Positions 26,377 to 35,609 are shown, numbered from the stretch's first letter. The stretch is 64,000 nt of DNA from an uncultured Prolixibacteraceae bacterium (GCA_937915865.1 CALGIG010000095.1:1-64000); one strand, 5' to 3'. Numbers and translations: made by a program. Notes: generated by a model not told the origin, from the letters alone.

Positions 26377-27075
26377 ATGAAAAGAGAAATACTAATTCTG
26401 ACTTTTTTCTGTTTATCTGCTTTTGCGGTGTTAGCCCAAAAAACAGCCCTTCAGTATTTAGACGAAGCTCCGCTGTCCTATACAAAAGATATATGCAGCT
26501 CTTCCAAATTGGATTACCTGAAATTTAAAGCCAAATTAGATCATTACTGCGCTAAAATTCAGGAAGATATTGACAGAAGGGAAGCATTGTCAATAAAAAA
26601 TGAGTTGTTAGGCGAGGCCAAAGTTGAGGTGTATAAACTAATGAAAGAATTAACGACCAATGTTGAAAAAGACATGGAAATACGTTCGAGTTTATTGTAT
26701 TGCAACCCTTATCCGGGTTGGCTATCAGAGGAAGAAGCAAGTAAATGTTTGAAAGATAAACAGATACTGACCGGGATAGTTCAGTTTAATGGAATGTTGC
26801 CCATGCATATCGCAAAAGAATCGGCTAGGCCAAATTCTCAGGCAGAAGGGATAACTGCACAAATTGAATATTGCACGATTATGACACCCAAGTGCAGGCA
26901 ATATCTGGAAATGACAGAAAAAGAGCTAAGAGCCTCGTTGCCAATACAGCAACGCCTTGGTGAACTTGAATACAGTGGTCCAGCAGAAGCGAAAGAACTG
27001 GACGCGCTTGGAGTGGTTTATTCTTACATTTCGAGCTATGCCGATATTTTTTTTGAAGGTAATATCTCCTTTTGA
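26377..27075 (+). CDS. Secreted protein of unknown function, paralogue B
   Basis: A 232-residue exported protein. A signal peptide ends near residue 20 (VLAQ). It is a diverged sibling of the gene before it: DICSSSKLDYLKFKAKLDH matches DVCGMSKTQQDEYLAKVAD, DIDRREAL matches DELKRRDD, and YCTIMTPKCRQYLE...SLPIQQRL matches the C-terminal motif. The central Gln/Ala-rich part of paralogue A is missing. Function is unknown. Last gene of the OmpA operon. Confidence 0.78.
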   Translation: MKREILILTFFCLSAFAVLAQKTALQYLDEAPLSYTKDICSSSKLDYLKFKAKLDHYCAKIQEDIDRREALSIKNELLGEAKVEVYKLMKELTTNVEKDMEIRSSLLYCNPYPGWLSEEEASKCLKDKQILTGIVQFNGMLPMHIAKESARPNSQAEGITAQIEYCTIMTPKCRQYLEMTEKELRASLPIQQRLGELEYSGPAEAKELDALGVVYSYISSYADIFFEGNISF

Positions 27076-27378
27076 ACGAGTGACTTGGAAAACAAAAGGT
27101 TGCTACTTTTTTTAGATTCAAATTAGGTTTATAGATGTTGCCCATTTTTGAGGATCGTTCGGGAGATCAAAGGTACTGGTCGTAAATTTCTTTCGAAAAT
27201 CTCAAATAATATGAATCAAACATGATATTTCAGATATTGAAAAAGAAAATCTCTTTTCCATCACTTTGAAATCTCTTATTTTAAACAATTGTTGCTTGCC
27301 ACGGTTTTCTGTCAGAAACTATCATCCTGTAAAAATTTGAACGTAATTTTGCAGCCGATTCGAAAATAGAAAACCATC
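27076..27378. other. Intergenic region before ilvA
   Basis: About 300 bases, AT-rich, with no gene and no Leu/Ile/Val-rich leader peptide. A -7-like TAATTTTG is at 27344-27351. Confidence 0.5.
27344..27351 (+). promoter_or_regulatory. -7 box of ilvA
   Basis: TAATTTTG is an exact TAnnTTTG match 27 bases before the ilvA ATG. The -33 region is not clear. Confidence 0.5.
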
Positions 27379-28641
27379 ATGTCCGATCCAAAACCTTATT
27401 TTCCGACATTACGCAACATTACACTTGCGCAGCTAAACTTGAATAGCATTGTCGAATCTACGCCACTTCAGAGGAACAATAACCTGTCGAACCGGTATTC
27501 GGCAAATATATTCCTAAAAAGGGAAGATTTGCAGGTGGTACGTTCGTACAAAATTCGCGGAGCTTACAATAAAATTTCAGGATTGACTGATGAAGAACGT
27601 GAACGGGGAGTGGTGTGCGCCAGTGCCGGAAATCACGCACAAGGCGTGGCTTATTCGTGCCAGTTGCTCGGTATAAAAGGCAAGATATATATGCCGACTA
27701 CCACACCGAAACAAAAAATTACTCAGGTAAAAATGTTCGGAAAGGATAATATCGAAGTTATTCTGATTGGCGATACCTACGATGCTGCTTCGGATGCCGC
27801 TCACCGCAATAGCCTCGAAACCGGCATGGTATATATTCATCCGTTCGACGACCCGCAGATTATCGAGGGGCAGGCAACATCTGGTGTAGAAATTTTACAA
27901 GATTTTAATGGGCACCTCGATTACCTGTTTCTGCCCATTGGCGGTGGTGGTTTGGCTGCCGGGGTGGGTGCGTATTTTAAACAAATCAGTCCTGAAACTA
28001 AAGTAATTGGCGTTGAACCGGCTGGCGCTCCTTCAATGAAAATAAGCCTCGAAAAAGGTGAAGTGACTCCATTGAAAGATATCGATAAATTTGTGGATGG
28101 GGCAGCTGTTCAGCGCGTAGGTGACCTCACCTTTAAGGTTTGTCAGCAGGTGATCGACGATATAGTGACTGTTCCGGAAGGAAAAGTTTGCACTACCATT
28201 CTTGAATTATATAACCAGGATGCCATTGTGGTTGAACCGGCTGGTGCATTGGCCATTGCTGTACTCGATTTTTACCGCGAACAAATTAAAGGCAAAAATG
28301 TGGTGTGCATGGTCTCGGGAAGTAATAACGATATTACCCGCACTGAAGAAATAAAAGAAAGGTCGTTGTTATACGAAGGCTTGAAACACTATTTTATCGT
28401 TCGTTTTCCGCAGCGGGCGGGCGCCTTGCGCGACTTTGTCGACAAAGTTCTTGGCCCGAACGATGACATCACCATGTTTGAATACTCCAAAAAAACCAAT
28501 CGTGAGCAAGGACCAGCATTGATTTGTATTGAGCTTCAGGATAAAGATGATTTTCCTGGATTGGTACAACGTATGGAAACAAACGGCTTTCTTTCGGAGT
28601 ATGTCAATGAACGCCCCGATTTATTCCAATTCCTGATTTAA
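27379..28641 (+). CDS. ilvA: Threonine ammonia-lyase
   Basis: PLP enzyme converting threonine to 2-oxobutyrate, the classical entry to isoleucine. It is 420 residues, the short form with one C-terminal ACT-like regulatory region (about 335-420, HYFIVRFPQRAGALRDF). The PLP lysine is in SYKIRGAYNKI near residue 58, the phosphate loop is GGGGLAAG, and SAGNHAQGVA is present. With the citramalate-synthase-like gene at 8861, the genome seems to hold two routes to 2-oxobutyrate. It is transcribed alone. Confidence 0.95.
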   Translation: MSDPKPYFPTLRNITLAQLNLNSIVESTPLQRNNNLSNRYSANIFLKREDLQVVRSYKIRGAYNKISGLTDEERERGVVCASAGNHAQGVAYSCQLLGIKGKIYMPTTTPKQKITQVKMFGKDNIEVILIGDTYDAASDAAHRNSLETGMVYIHPFDDPQIIEGQATSGVEILQDFNGHLDYLFLPIGGGGLAAGVGAYFKQISPETKVIGVEPAGAPSMKISLEKGEVTPLKDIDKFVDGAAVQRVGDLTFKVCQQVIDDIVTVPEGKVCTTILELYNQDAIVVEPAGALAIAVLDFYREQIKGKNVVCMVSGSNNDITRTEEIKERSLLYEGLKHYFIVRFPQRAGALRDFVDKVLGPNDDITMFEYSKKTNREQGPALICIELQDKDDFPGLVQRMETNGFLSEYVNERPDLFQFLI

Positions 28642-28847
28642 TTTGTACAAAAAGTTTGTTGTGATTATAGTTTCAGGCTGGTCATCTTTCGGGAAGGCTA
28701 GCCTGAATTGTTTTTGGTCTGCCTAATTTCATTGTCAGGTTTTCTTTTAAAAAATTGAATATCCTGTAACAAATCTGTTGTCAGTGCATCAAAGGGTAAA
28801 ACTTTTAATGCGGCTGTAATCAACTATAAACGATAAAAATAAAGACG

Positions 28848-29420
28848 ATGGATTTACCTGTGTTAAACAACTTAAGAAATCAACTTTCGGTTGAGGCTAA
28901 AAATGGGATCGATTTTACCATTTCTGCAACTATTATTTGGGCACTGATTTCATTCATCTGGCAATTGAATGTTACCGCGTATAATAAATCGGTTTTCGTT
29001 TTTATGGCTGGCGCACCATTGCTTCCTATGGCTTTTATATTCTCGAAGATATTAAAAACCAAATGGAAGGTGCCTGATAATCCCATACAATCTCTGGGGT
29101 TGTGGTTAAATTTTGCCCAACTGTTTTACTTTCCCTTTCTGATATTTATACTCCTGAAAATGCCCGACTACTTTATTATGACCTATGCCATAATAACCGG
29201 CGCCCATTTCTTCCCTTATGCCTGGTTTTACCGGGTAAAATGGTATGGCATTTTGGGCGGAATAATTGCTTTTGGAAGCCTTTTGTCTGGATTATTCCTG
29301 AAACAGGAAAATTTCTTCCTGATTGGCGCTGGTACAAGTTTAGCTCTTGGAATTCTGAGTGTTTTGCTTTATTTTGATTTCAGGTTTAAAGCGAAAGAAA
29401 CTCAATTAGTAACTTTATGA
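28848..29420 (+). CDS. Multi-pass membrane protein of unknown function
   Basis: A 190-residue protein with about six hydrophobic segments (TISATIIWALISFIW, VFVFMAGAPLLPMAFIF, FAQLFYFPFLIFILL, YAIITGAHFFPYAWFY, GIIAFGSLLSGLFL, ALGILSVLLYF). No catalytic or transport signature is recognised. It may belong to a small uncharacterised family found in Bacteroidota. It is 56 bases before a sigma-factor gene on the same strand, and co-transcription is possible. Confidence 0.8.
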   Translation: MDLPVLNNLRNQLSVEAKNGIDFTISATIIWALISFIWQLNVTAYNKSVFVFMAGAPLLPMAFIFSKILKTKWKVPDNPIQSLGLWLNFAQLFYFPFLIFILLKMPDYFIMTYAIITGAHFFPYAWFYRVKWYGILGGIIAFGSLLSGLFLKQENFFLIGAGTSLALGILSVLLYFDFRFKAKETQLVTL

Positions 29421-29476
29421 TGCCTCAGCTATTTTTAAGGTTATGGGCATTGAATTTCGAAAATTAAAATTTTTGG

Positions 29477-29968
29477 ATGGAACAGGATTTATTTCAGCAG
29501 CTCTATCAACAATACTATGCAATTGTTTACCGCGTGTGTAAAGGATATTTTAAAGGCGATGCAGAACTGGCTGGTGATATGGTTCAGGAGGTTTTTATTA
29601 AGGTTTGGGAACGTTACGATTTTTTTAAGCAGGAGTGCCAGGTCTCTACATGGATTTACCGGATAACTGTAAATGTATGTTTAACTGAGATCCGCCGTCA
29701 GAAAAATTATGCCAATCGCCTGAATAAACTCGATCCACCAACTGAAATCAATTTGGACAGTAAACAAGAAGAATCAGCTGTATTGTTTCAGTGCATTGCA
29801 AGGTTAAACGAAGCCGACCGGGTTTTAGCTATGCTCATTCTTGAAGATATTTCTCAGCAGGATATTGCTTCGATTTTGGGCTTAAGCGAAATAAATGCCC
29901 GCGTCCGGATTCACCGCCTTAAAGACAAATTAAAACGAATTTATCGGGATACTGAAAACATATATTGA
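29477..29968 (+). CDS. ECF-type RNA polymerase sigma factor
   Basis: A 163-residue sigma-70 family protein. Region 2 includes DMVQEVFIKVWERYDFF and STWIYRITVN. Region 4 is a helix-turn-helix (DISQQDIASILGLSEINARVRIHRLKDKL). No region 1 or 3 is present, as in the ECF group. It is followed 19 bases later by a membrane protein that is probably its anti-sigma partner. Confidence 0.92.
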   Translation: MEQDLFQQLYQQYYAIVYRVCKGYFKGDAELAGDMVQEVFIKVWERYDFFKQECQVSTWIYRITVNVCLTEIRRQKNYANRLNKLDPPTEINLDSKQEESAVLFQCIARLNEADRVLAMLILEDISQQDIASILGLSEINARVRIHRLKDKLKRIYRDTENIY

Positions 29969-29987
29969 TCAAATTAAATCATTTGAA

Positions 29988-30575
29988 ATGGAAGATTTTG
30001 ATAAAATGATAGCCGGATGGAAAAATCAGCCGGTACCCAAAGCGAAAAATACCGTTGAAATTATAACTCTCGCCAGCGACAGGCTAAAAGACTCACGGAA
30101 GAAGCATCTTATTACCAGTGCTGTATTAAGCATTACCCTTCTGATTGTTGTTGCGTATGCAATTGCTGTTGAGGGGGAAAGCTTGCTTTTTTTTGTTGGC
30201 ATCGGATTAATGATCGTCAGTTTATTGATTAGGATTTTAATTGAATGGTACAGTTCGGTACGTTTGAGAAAGCTAAATGTTGATGCGATTACCAATAATT
30301 ATCTTATTCAGCTTAAAGGCTTTTATAAAAGGCGCAGAAAAATTCAGGGACTGGTAACAGTAACATTATTTGGTGCTTATGTTGTTGGTTTTTTGCTTTT
30401 GATCCCACTTTTCAGGCAAACAATGTCTTTCGGATTTTTCATTTACATTGTTGTATCAGGTCCGGTAATACTTGCTGTAATAGCTTTTTTTATTTGGAGA
30501 AAAATACGCGAAGAGTTACGAAGCCTGGAAGAAGCAATTTGTGTGATTGGTAAAGTTCTGAATAGTATCGGTTAA
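29988..30575 (+). CDS. Membrane protein, putative anti-sigma partner
   Basis: A 195-residue protein starting with a cytoplasmic segment of ~35 residues (MEDFDKMIAGWKNQP) followed by two pairs of membrane helices (SAVLSITLLIVVAYAIAV, LLFFVGIGLMIVSLLIRI, VTVTLFGAYVVGFLLLI, FIYIVVSGPVILAVIAFFIW). No zinc-binding HxxxCxxC is present. Its place directly after an ECF sigma gene and the short cytosolic head suggest it restrains that sigma factor. This is inference from context only. Confidence 0.75.
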   Translation: MEDFDKMIAGWKNQPVPKAKNTVEIITLASDRLKDSRKKHLITSAVLSITLLIVVAYAIAVEGESLLFFVGIGLMIVSLLIRILIEWYSSVRLRKLNVDAITNNYLIQLKGFYKRRRKIQGLVTVTLFGAYVVGFLLLIPLFRQTMSFGFFIYIVVSGPVILAVIAFFIWRKIREELRSLEEAICVIGKVLNSIG

Positions 30576-30640
30576 ATTAGTGAAATTCAGGAAGTAATAA
30601 TGAGAAGTATTTTTCTGCAAGCATGGCAGAAAATGCTGGG

Positions 30641-30675
30641 TTTGTTATGAATCTGACATGTTTTTCTTAATTTTG
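30641..30675 (+). promoter_or_regulatory. Promoter of the GlxA-type regulator
   Basis: TTTG at 30641-30644 and TAATTTTG at 30668-30675, with 23 bases between. The -7 box is exact, and the spacing is slightly long. The box lies 24 bases before the ATG. Confidence 0.5.
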
Positions 30676-30699
30676 AAGTGTTATTGAAAAAAAGTAAAC

Positions 30700-31686
30700 A
30701 TGTCAAAAACAAAGCACATTGTTATCCTTGTTCCACAAAATGTTTCAATCCTCGATGTTGCCGGGCCATTAGATGTTTTTACCAAAGCCCGTGATTACAT
30801 CCGCGAGAATTATCAGGAAATAAAGGAATCATATTTTACGCATGTTTTATCGTTCGATTCTGATAGACAAGTGGGTACATCTTCGGGGCTGCCAATTATT
30901 ACTGAAGGTGGTATCGAATCAATTAACTATGAAATTGATACTGTATTAGTTGCCGGAAACGCTACGTTAAAGGTTATCCCTCAAAGTTTGATCGACTGGA
31001 TCAAAGAGAAAACCGATAAGGTTCACCGAATGGGGTCGATTTGCGCCGGGGCATTTGTTTTGGCCAAAGCCGGAATATTAAACGGGCGGCGGGCTACCAC
31101 TCACTGGATGGTTTGCGATAAACTGGCTAAACTTTATCCTGAGGTAAAGGTTGAAAATGATCCTATTTTCGTGAAGGACGGAAATGTTTATACCTCGGCT
31201 GGCATTTCAACGGGTATGGATTTAGCATTGGCTCTTGTTGAAGAAGATTTTGGCCGCGATATTGCAGTTGGAACAGCTCGCAGGTTAGTTTTGTACCTGA
31301 AGCGTCCGGGCAATCAATCTCAATTCAGTAATATCCTGAATTATCAAACCGTTGATTACGAACCCATCCGCGAAATTCAGGATTGGATTTATGATCATCT
31401 CGATGAAGAATTGACAGTAGAATTGCTTGCAGAAAAGGCGTTGATGAGTCCTCGCAATTTCGCACGAGTCTTTTTGCGTGAAACAGGTATTACTCCTGCA
31501 AAATACATCGAAAAACTACGTTTAGAAACGGCCCGCCGGCGTTTGGAAGAAACCAGGTTGACACTGGATGAAATATCGAATGAATGTGGTATCGGAAATG
31601 CTGATGGTTTGCGCCGCTTGTTCTTACGCCACATGAAAACTACGCCCAGCGATTATCGCAAGAGTTTTGCCACTGCTCTGGCATAG
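30700..31686 (+). CDS. GlxA-family AraC regulator with DJ-1/PfpI domain
   Basis: A 328-residue regulator. Residues 1-170 form a DJ-1/PfpI-type domain with the elbow cysteine in SICAGAFVLAKAG and RRATTHW. Residues 220-328 are an AraC-type double helix-turn-helix (LTVELLAEKALMSPRNFARVF, TLDEISNECGIGNADGLRRLF). The family senses small metabolites and often activates amidase or catabolic genes. No target is apparent, as the next gene is convergent. Confidence 0.92.
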   Translation: MSKTKHIVILVPQNVSILDVAGPLDVFTKARDYIRENYQEIKESYFTHVLSFDSDRQVGTSSGLPIITEGGIESINYEIDTVLVAGNATLKVIPQSLIDWIKEKTDKVHRMGSICAGAFVLAKAGILNGRRATTHWMVCDKLAKLYPEVKVENDPIFVKDGNVYTSAGISTGMDLALALVEEDFGRDIAVGTARRLVLYLKRPGNQSQFSNILNYQTVDYEPIREIQDWIYDHLDEELTVELLAEKALMSPRNFARVFLRETGITPAKYIEKLRLETARRRLEETRLTLDEISNECGIGNADGLRRLFLRHMKTTPSDYRKSFATALA

Positions 31687-31690
31687 AGTT

Positions 31691-31723
31691 AGTCAGGGTT
31701 TCACTTCAAGTGAAGCCCTGACT
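31691..31723. repeat. 33-base hairpin repeat, copy 2 (CAGGGTTTCACTT type)
   Basis: AGTCAGGGTTTCACTT and AAGTGAAGCCCTGACT pair fully except one G-U. It starts four bases after the stop of the GlxA-type gene. It is the same family and length as 14748-14780. Confidence 0.8.
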
Positions 31724-31742
31724 ATGGAGAATCGCTTATAAT

Positions 31743-31838
31743 AATGCCGGTAGGCATTTAATGTGGGTAGAACATATTGTGAGAGTCAGAATCTCTCCCC
31801 GTACGGGACGAAAGAGCACATAAATTCATTTTCTACCC
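31743..31838. repeat. Compound palindromic repeat between convergent genes
   Basis: A small hairpin AATGCC-GGTA-GGCATT (31743-31758) is followed by a larger element whose outer arms are GGGTAGAA (31765-31772) and TTCTACCC (31831-31838), with the palindrome CCCGTACGGG (31798-31807) at the centre. The nested symmetry looks like a miniature mobile or structural-RNA element. I recall similar palindromes in other Bacteroidota but cannot verify that here. Confidence 0.65.
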
Positions 31839-31875
31839 CTATTTAGTGCCTGATGTCACTCAGACAGTAGATGAT

Positions 31876-32874
31876 TTACAATTTTCCGAAATATCCGGCG
31901 GTGCGCACCATTTGCGACACGAACGACATTTCATTGTCGTACCACGAAACGGTTTTTACCAGTTGCCTGTCGCCTGCAGTGATCACTTTGGTTTGTGTGG
32001 CATCGAATAACGAGCCAAAATTCATCCCGATCACATCGCCCGAAACAATGGGGTCTTCGGTGTAGCCGTACGATTCGTTGGCGGCTAATTTCATTGTGGC
32101 GTTAATTTCTTCAATGGTAACCGGTTTTTCAAGAATAGTGAATAATTCGACCACCGAACCTGCGTTTACTGGTACACGTTGTGACGAACCGTCGAGTTTA
32201 CCTTTCAGTTCAGGAATAACCAGCCCGATGGCTTTTGCCGCTCCGGTAGTATATGGAACAATATTGTCAGCCGCTGCACGCGACTTGCGGTAGTTCACCT
32301 TCGGATCAGGTGTATCCATTAGTGGTTGCGAATTGGTATAGGCATGAATGGTGGTCATTTGCCCGGTAACAATGCCGAACTGGTCGTTCAGCGTTTTGGC
32401 CATTGGCGCCAGACAGTTGGTGGTGCACGAGGCACAGCTGATCAACTGATCGGTGGCATTGAGAATCTGGTGATTCACGTTATAAACGATAGTTTTTACA
32501 TCTTTGTCAGATGGCGCTGATACGATTACTTTTTTCGCTCCGGCAGCAAAATGGGCCGATGCTTTTTCCCTTGACTCAAAAATTCCGGTACATTCCAGTA
32601 CCAAATCGACCTGGAGTTTGGCCCAGGGCAGGTTTTTCGGATCGCGTTCGGCATATACGTCGATTGTTTTTCCATCAACAACCAATGAATTTTCGGTATG
32701 GCTGATGTTCCGGTTGAATATTCCCTGCACCGAATCGTATTTCAGCAGGTAGGCCAGCATCGAAGGCGTACTTAAATCGTTGATGGCAACTATTTCCAGT
32801 TGATTGTTTTTTGTGATTTCGCGGAAAGCCAGACGTCCAATCCGGCCAAATCCATTGATGGCAACTCTAACCAT
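31876..32874 (-). CDS. gap: Glyceraldehyde-3-phosphate dehydrogenase
   Basis: Glycolytic/gluconeogenic enzyme, 332 residues from ATG 32874 (INGFGRIGR at residues 6-14). The catalytic cysteine is C150 in SCASCTTNC, with the partner His in the following domain. The sequence is type I GapA-like. An extension of 28 codons upstream has no homologous character and was rejected. It is transcribed from its own promoter region, downstream of def on the same strand. Confidence 0.96.
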   Translation of the reverse strand: MVRVAINGFGRIGRLAFREITKNNQLEIVAINDLSTPSMLAYLLKYDSVQGIFNRNISHTENSLVVDGKTIDVYAERDPKNLPWAKLQVDLVLECTGIFESREKASAHFAAGAKKVIVSAPSDKDVKTIVYNVNHQILNATDQLISCASCTTNCLAPMAKTLNDQFGIVTGQMTTIHAYTNSQPLMDTPDPKVNYRKSRAAADNIVPYTTGAAKAIGLVIPELKGKLDGSSQRVPVNAGSVVELFTILEKPVTIEEINATMKLAANESYGYTEDPIVSGDVIGMNFGSLFDATQTKVITAGDRQLVKTVSWYDNEMSFVSQMVRTAGYFGKL

Positions 32875-32992
32875 AACCTTGTGTTTTTTTGATGAATGAA
32901 TGTTTAACTGTTTTGCAAGGGCAAAGTTATAATACAGAATTGATGTCTGAAATGACAATTTTCCGTCAATTTCTGCCAGTGTTTTTTATATG

Positions 32993-33574
32993 TTACGGAA
33001 AAATCATTTGATATTTTAGAGGTATCAACCCTTTTGATATTTTTTTAAGCTTACTATCTAATACCCTTCTGATTAAAGGGCCAAGATGATCGATATACAG
33101 TTTCCCTTCGGTGTGGTCGTATTCATGCTGAATTATTCGGGCTGTCGATCCTCCAAATGTACAGGTTTGCTTCTCAAAATTTTTGTTGTAATATTCAATC
33201 GTGATATACCAGGGCCTTTTCACTCTTTGCGCCAGTCCAGGCAGGCTAAGGCAACCTTCCTCATCGTTCCATAGTTCACCAAACCGGCTGACAATACTTG
33301 CATTAATAAACGTTTCAGTAATTCCTGTGTCCTCGGGTTCAAAATATTCGTGCCGTATTTCAGTATCGAGTAGGTTGTAAGTGGATTTACTGTCAACGAC
33401 AAATAACCTGATTGGTTCGCCAACCTGTGGCGCTGCCAGTCCACAGCCATTTGCATTATACAGGGTTTCCCACATATTTTCAATAAACCCATTCAGATTA
33501 GGATAATCGGATTGAATGGGTTTACATGTTTGCCTTAAAATCTTGTTTCCATAAGATAAGATAGGTACGTTCAT
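32993..33574 (-). CDS. def: Peptide deformylase
   Basis: Removes the formyl group from nascent proteins. It is 193 residues with all three family motifs: GCGLAAPQ (43-50), EGCLSLP (106-112) and the metal-binding HEYDH (150-154), where HExDH is the rule. The C-terminal tail is slightly longer than in enterobacteria. It lies between gap and a Crp-family gene, with no sign of a fmt gene nearby. Confidence 0.95.
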   Translation of the reverse strand: MNVPILSYGNKILRQTCKPIQSDYPNLNGFIENMWETLYNANGCGLAAPQVGEPIRLFVVDSKSTYNLLDTEIRHEYFEPEDTGITETFINASIVSRFGELWNDEEGCLSLPGLAQRVKRPWYITIEYYNKNFEKQTCTFGGSTARIIQHEYDHTEGKLYIDHLGPLIRRVLDSKLKKISKGLIPLKYQMIFP

Positions 33575-33630
33575 TTATTTGTTTTACAACAAATATCCGA
33601 AGAAGTTTTTATTCGCGAAATGAACCCTGG

Positions 33631-34197
33631 TTAATAAATTTGCCTTCGTATGCGGCTCAATGCCTGTGGCGTTATACCAATATATGAAGCTACATACTTT
33701 AGTGGTATTTGTCGGATGATGTGCGATTGGGTGGAAAGTAATTCGAGGTAGCGTTCCCGTGCCGAATATTTTAATAATGAAATTTCACGCTTACTTTTGG
33801 CCAGGTATAAACGTTCGGCAATTAAACGACCCCAAAAATTACCGGTAAAAGTTTGTTTATAAATATTTTGAAGATTTTCGTAAGAAATTCGCCAGATGAT
33901 GGTTGTTGTTAATGTTTCCTGTTCATATTCCGACGGCTGACGGGTTAGGAATGAGTCGAAGGCACAGGTAAATTCTTTGGTGAAACTAAACCCGAAAGTC
34001 AGTTCGTTATCGTCGTCGGGAATATAATAACGAACGACACCTTTCTCAATAAACGATAAATAGTGTTCTGTTTCTCCAAGCCTAATTAATTGTGTTTTTT
34101 TAGGCAATTCCCGTCGCTCGAAGTACGAAGCAATCAGCTGCCATTCCTGCTCGCTAAGTGTTGTTAGCTGTTCGATAAATTCTTTGATGTAGCCCAT
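33631..34197 (-). CDS. Crp/Fnr-family transcription regulator
   Basis: A 188-residue protein with a cyclic-nucleotide-binding-like beta-roll (residues 25-110, LGETEHYLSFIEKGVVRYY) and a C-terminal helix-turn-helix (IPLKYVASYIGITPQALSRIRRQI). No cysteine ligands for iron-sulfur are visible, so it is not Fnr proper. It belongs to the short Bacteroidota group of Crp-like regulators, ligand unknown. It starts five bases after the Fic gene and could be read from the same transcript. Confidence 0.88.
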   Translation of the reverse strand: MGYIKEFIEQLTTLSEQEWQLIASYFERRELPKKTQLIRLGETEHYLSFIEKGVVRYYIPDDDNELTFGFSFTKEFTCAFDSFLTRQPSEYEQETLTTTIIWRISYENLQNIYKQTFTGNFWGRLIAERLYLAKSKREISLLKYSARERYLELLSTQSHIIRQIPLKYVASYIGITPQALSRIRRQIY

Positions 34198-34202
34198 GAT
34201 AT

Positions 34203-35609
34203 CTATTGTTCTTCCTTAATTCGCTGAATTAAATAATTGGATGCCGTTCGGATGATTGAAATTACAGAGTCAGACATAAGGAAAGTTTTGTATTCGTTTA
34301 CTACTTCAAAAAGAATGGTGCTGTTCTTTAGAAAACTGTTTGTTTTTGTATTTTTCTCTTCAATTATCAATTTATAGTTTGATTCGTTCAATTCGAGCAA
34401 ACAGGATATCTCATGATCAATTTTTTTAGACGCCGATTTAAGAGAAAACATTTTTTTAGTCCAGGTTAGGTTGCGAACGTCTTCTCGTTCAAGATCGTGT
34501 CCAAAAATTTCATAATTATTGACCACGACTTCTCTTGACGTAAATAAACTCAAATTGCCAAATAGCGGGCTGGGAATAATTTTAGTCTTCTTTACTTTCA
34601 AATTATCAATGTAATTTTCATTAGTCGATTCGGCAAAGAAATCATCAAACTTAGCAAGTGCTTTACTCAATGGAGTCCATAGGTCGTTATTTATGTGAGT
34701 GATGAGTTCGAATGCAACTTTTGGTGTTTTGTAAATTCTTGAAGAGGTAAGTTTATCTCTTTTCAGTATCTCAATTTCTTTTTCGATGTCGCCTAACTCG
34801 TCAATATCTTCGCCGTTAGCCGCTTTTATACTAATTTCGAGCGACCAAATTGCTTGTTCCTCAATGTATTCAATAATGGCCGAAGGGTCGCCTGTATCAG
34901 CCTTTTGAAGGGCAGTCAAATAATTTTCTTTGTCATCTGATTTGATGATAACAATAGGATAGCCGTTCTTTATCAAGATATAGTTCATTAATAAACGGGC
35001 GACCCGACCATTTCCATCATCAAACGGATGAATACAAACAAACCGGTAATGAAACTCAGCAGCGAGCTGCACCGGATGTATTACATCTTTATTTTCCCTG
35101 ACCCAGTTCATTAAGTCACTCATTTTTGAAGGAGTTTCTTCGGGGCTGGCATATTCATGAATTTCGCCATTTCTTAGCCTGACACTGTTAGGTGAGGATT
35201 TATACTGCCCTATTTCTATTCTTTTTTTCGTTGGAGTTCCATCGGCAGTAATTGCATCTTTATAAAAAGGCTTTACCAGTATAGTTTGGTTTAGCTCTTT
35301 TATAAATTGCTCGGTCAGTGGTCTTTCGTTATCTTTGGCCATTTCCTCGGTCAGCGATAAGGCAACATCATGGGCTTTCATTTCTTCAATATCGCTTACC
35401 GGAACATCTCCCGAACTTTTGTCAAATAGCAAAAGCAATTGAGTTTGCCCATAAGTCAGGGTATTACCTTCTAAATGATTGGAATTATAATTAAACTCTA
35501 AACGGAATTTCTTTTTTAACCGTTTTTCGTATTCATTTCTTAAGGGGAGTTTTTTATCCAATTCTGCTTTTAAGGCTATTACAGTGTGTATCGACGGGGT
35601 TTTATACAT
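34203..35609 (-). CDS. Fic-domain AMP-transferase, self-inhibited class
   Basis: A 468-residue protein. The Fic motif HPFDDGNGR is intact at 194-202, so it should transfer AMP (or a similar group) to target proteins. The N-terminal inhibitory motif [S/T]xxxE[G/N] is present as S43-NHL-E47-G48-N49, which marks a class II, intramolecularly inhibited Fic. The C-terminal ~250 residues are helical with a likely winged helix. The gene overlaps the upstream XRE gene by eight bases. It could act as a toxin-like stress effector or as a regulator of DNA gyrase/topoisomerase as in other Fic proteins, and the target is unknown. Confidence 0.9.
   Translation of the reverse strand: MYKTPSIHTVIALKAELDKKLPLRNEYEKRLKKKFRLEFNYNSNHLEGNTLTYGQTQLLLLFDKSSGDVPVSDIEEMKAHDVALSLTEEMAKDNERPLTEQFIKELNQTILVKPFYKDAITADGTPTKKRIEIGQYKSSPNSVRLRNGEIHEYASPEETPSKMSDLMNWVRENKDVIHPVQLAAEFHYRFVCIHPFDDGNGRVARLLMNYILIKNGYPIVIIKSDDKENYLTALQKADTGDPSAIIEYIEEQAIWSLEISIKAANGEDIDELGDIEKEIEILKRDKLTSSRIYKTPKVAFELITHINNDLWTPLSKALAKFDDFFAESTNENYIDNLKVKKTKIIPSPLFGNLSLFTSREVVVNNYEIFGHDLEREDVRNLTWTKKMFSLKSASKKIDHEISCLLELNESNYKLIIEEKNTKTNSFLKNSTILFEVVNEYKTFLMSDSVISIIRTASNYLIQRIKEEQ

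Noticed and set aside
27076..27378. A leader peptide for ilvA
   Set aside because: Short frames here (for example from 27133) have no excess of Ile, Leu or Val codons, and no terminator follows.
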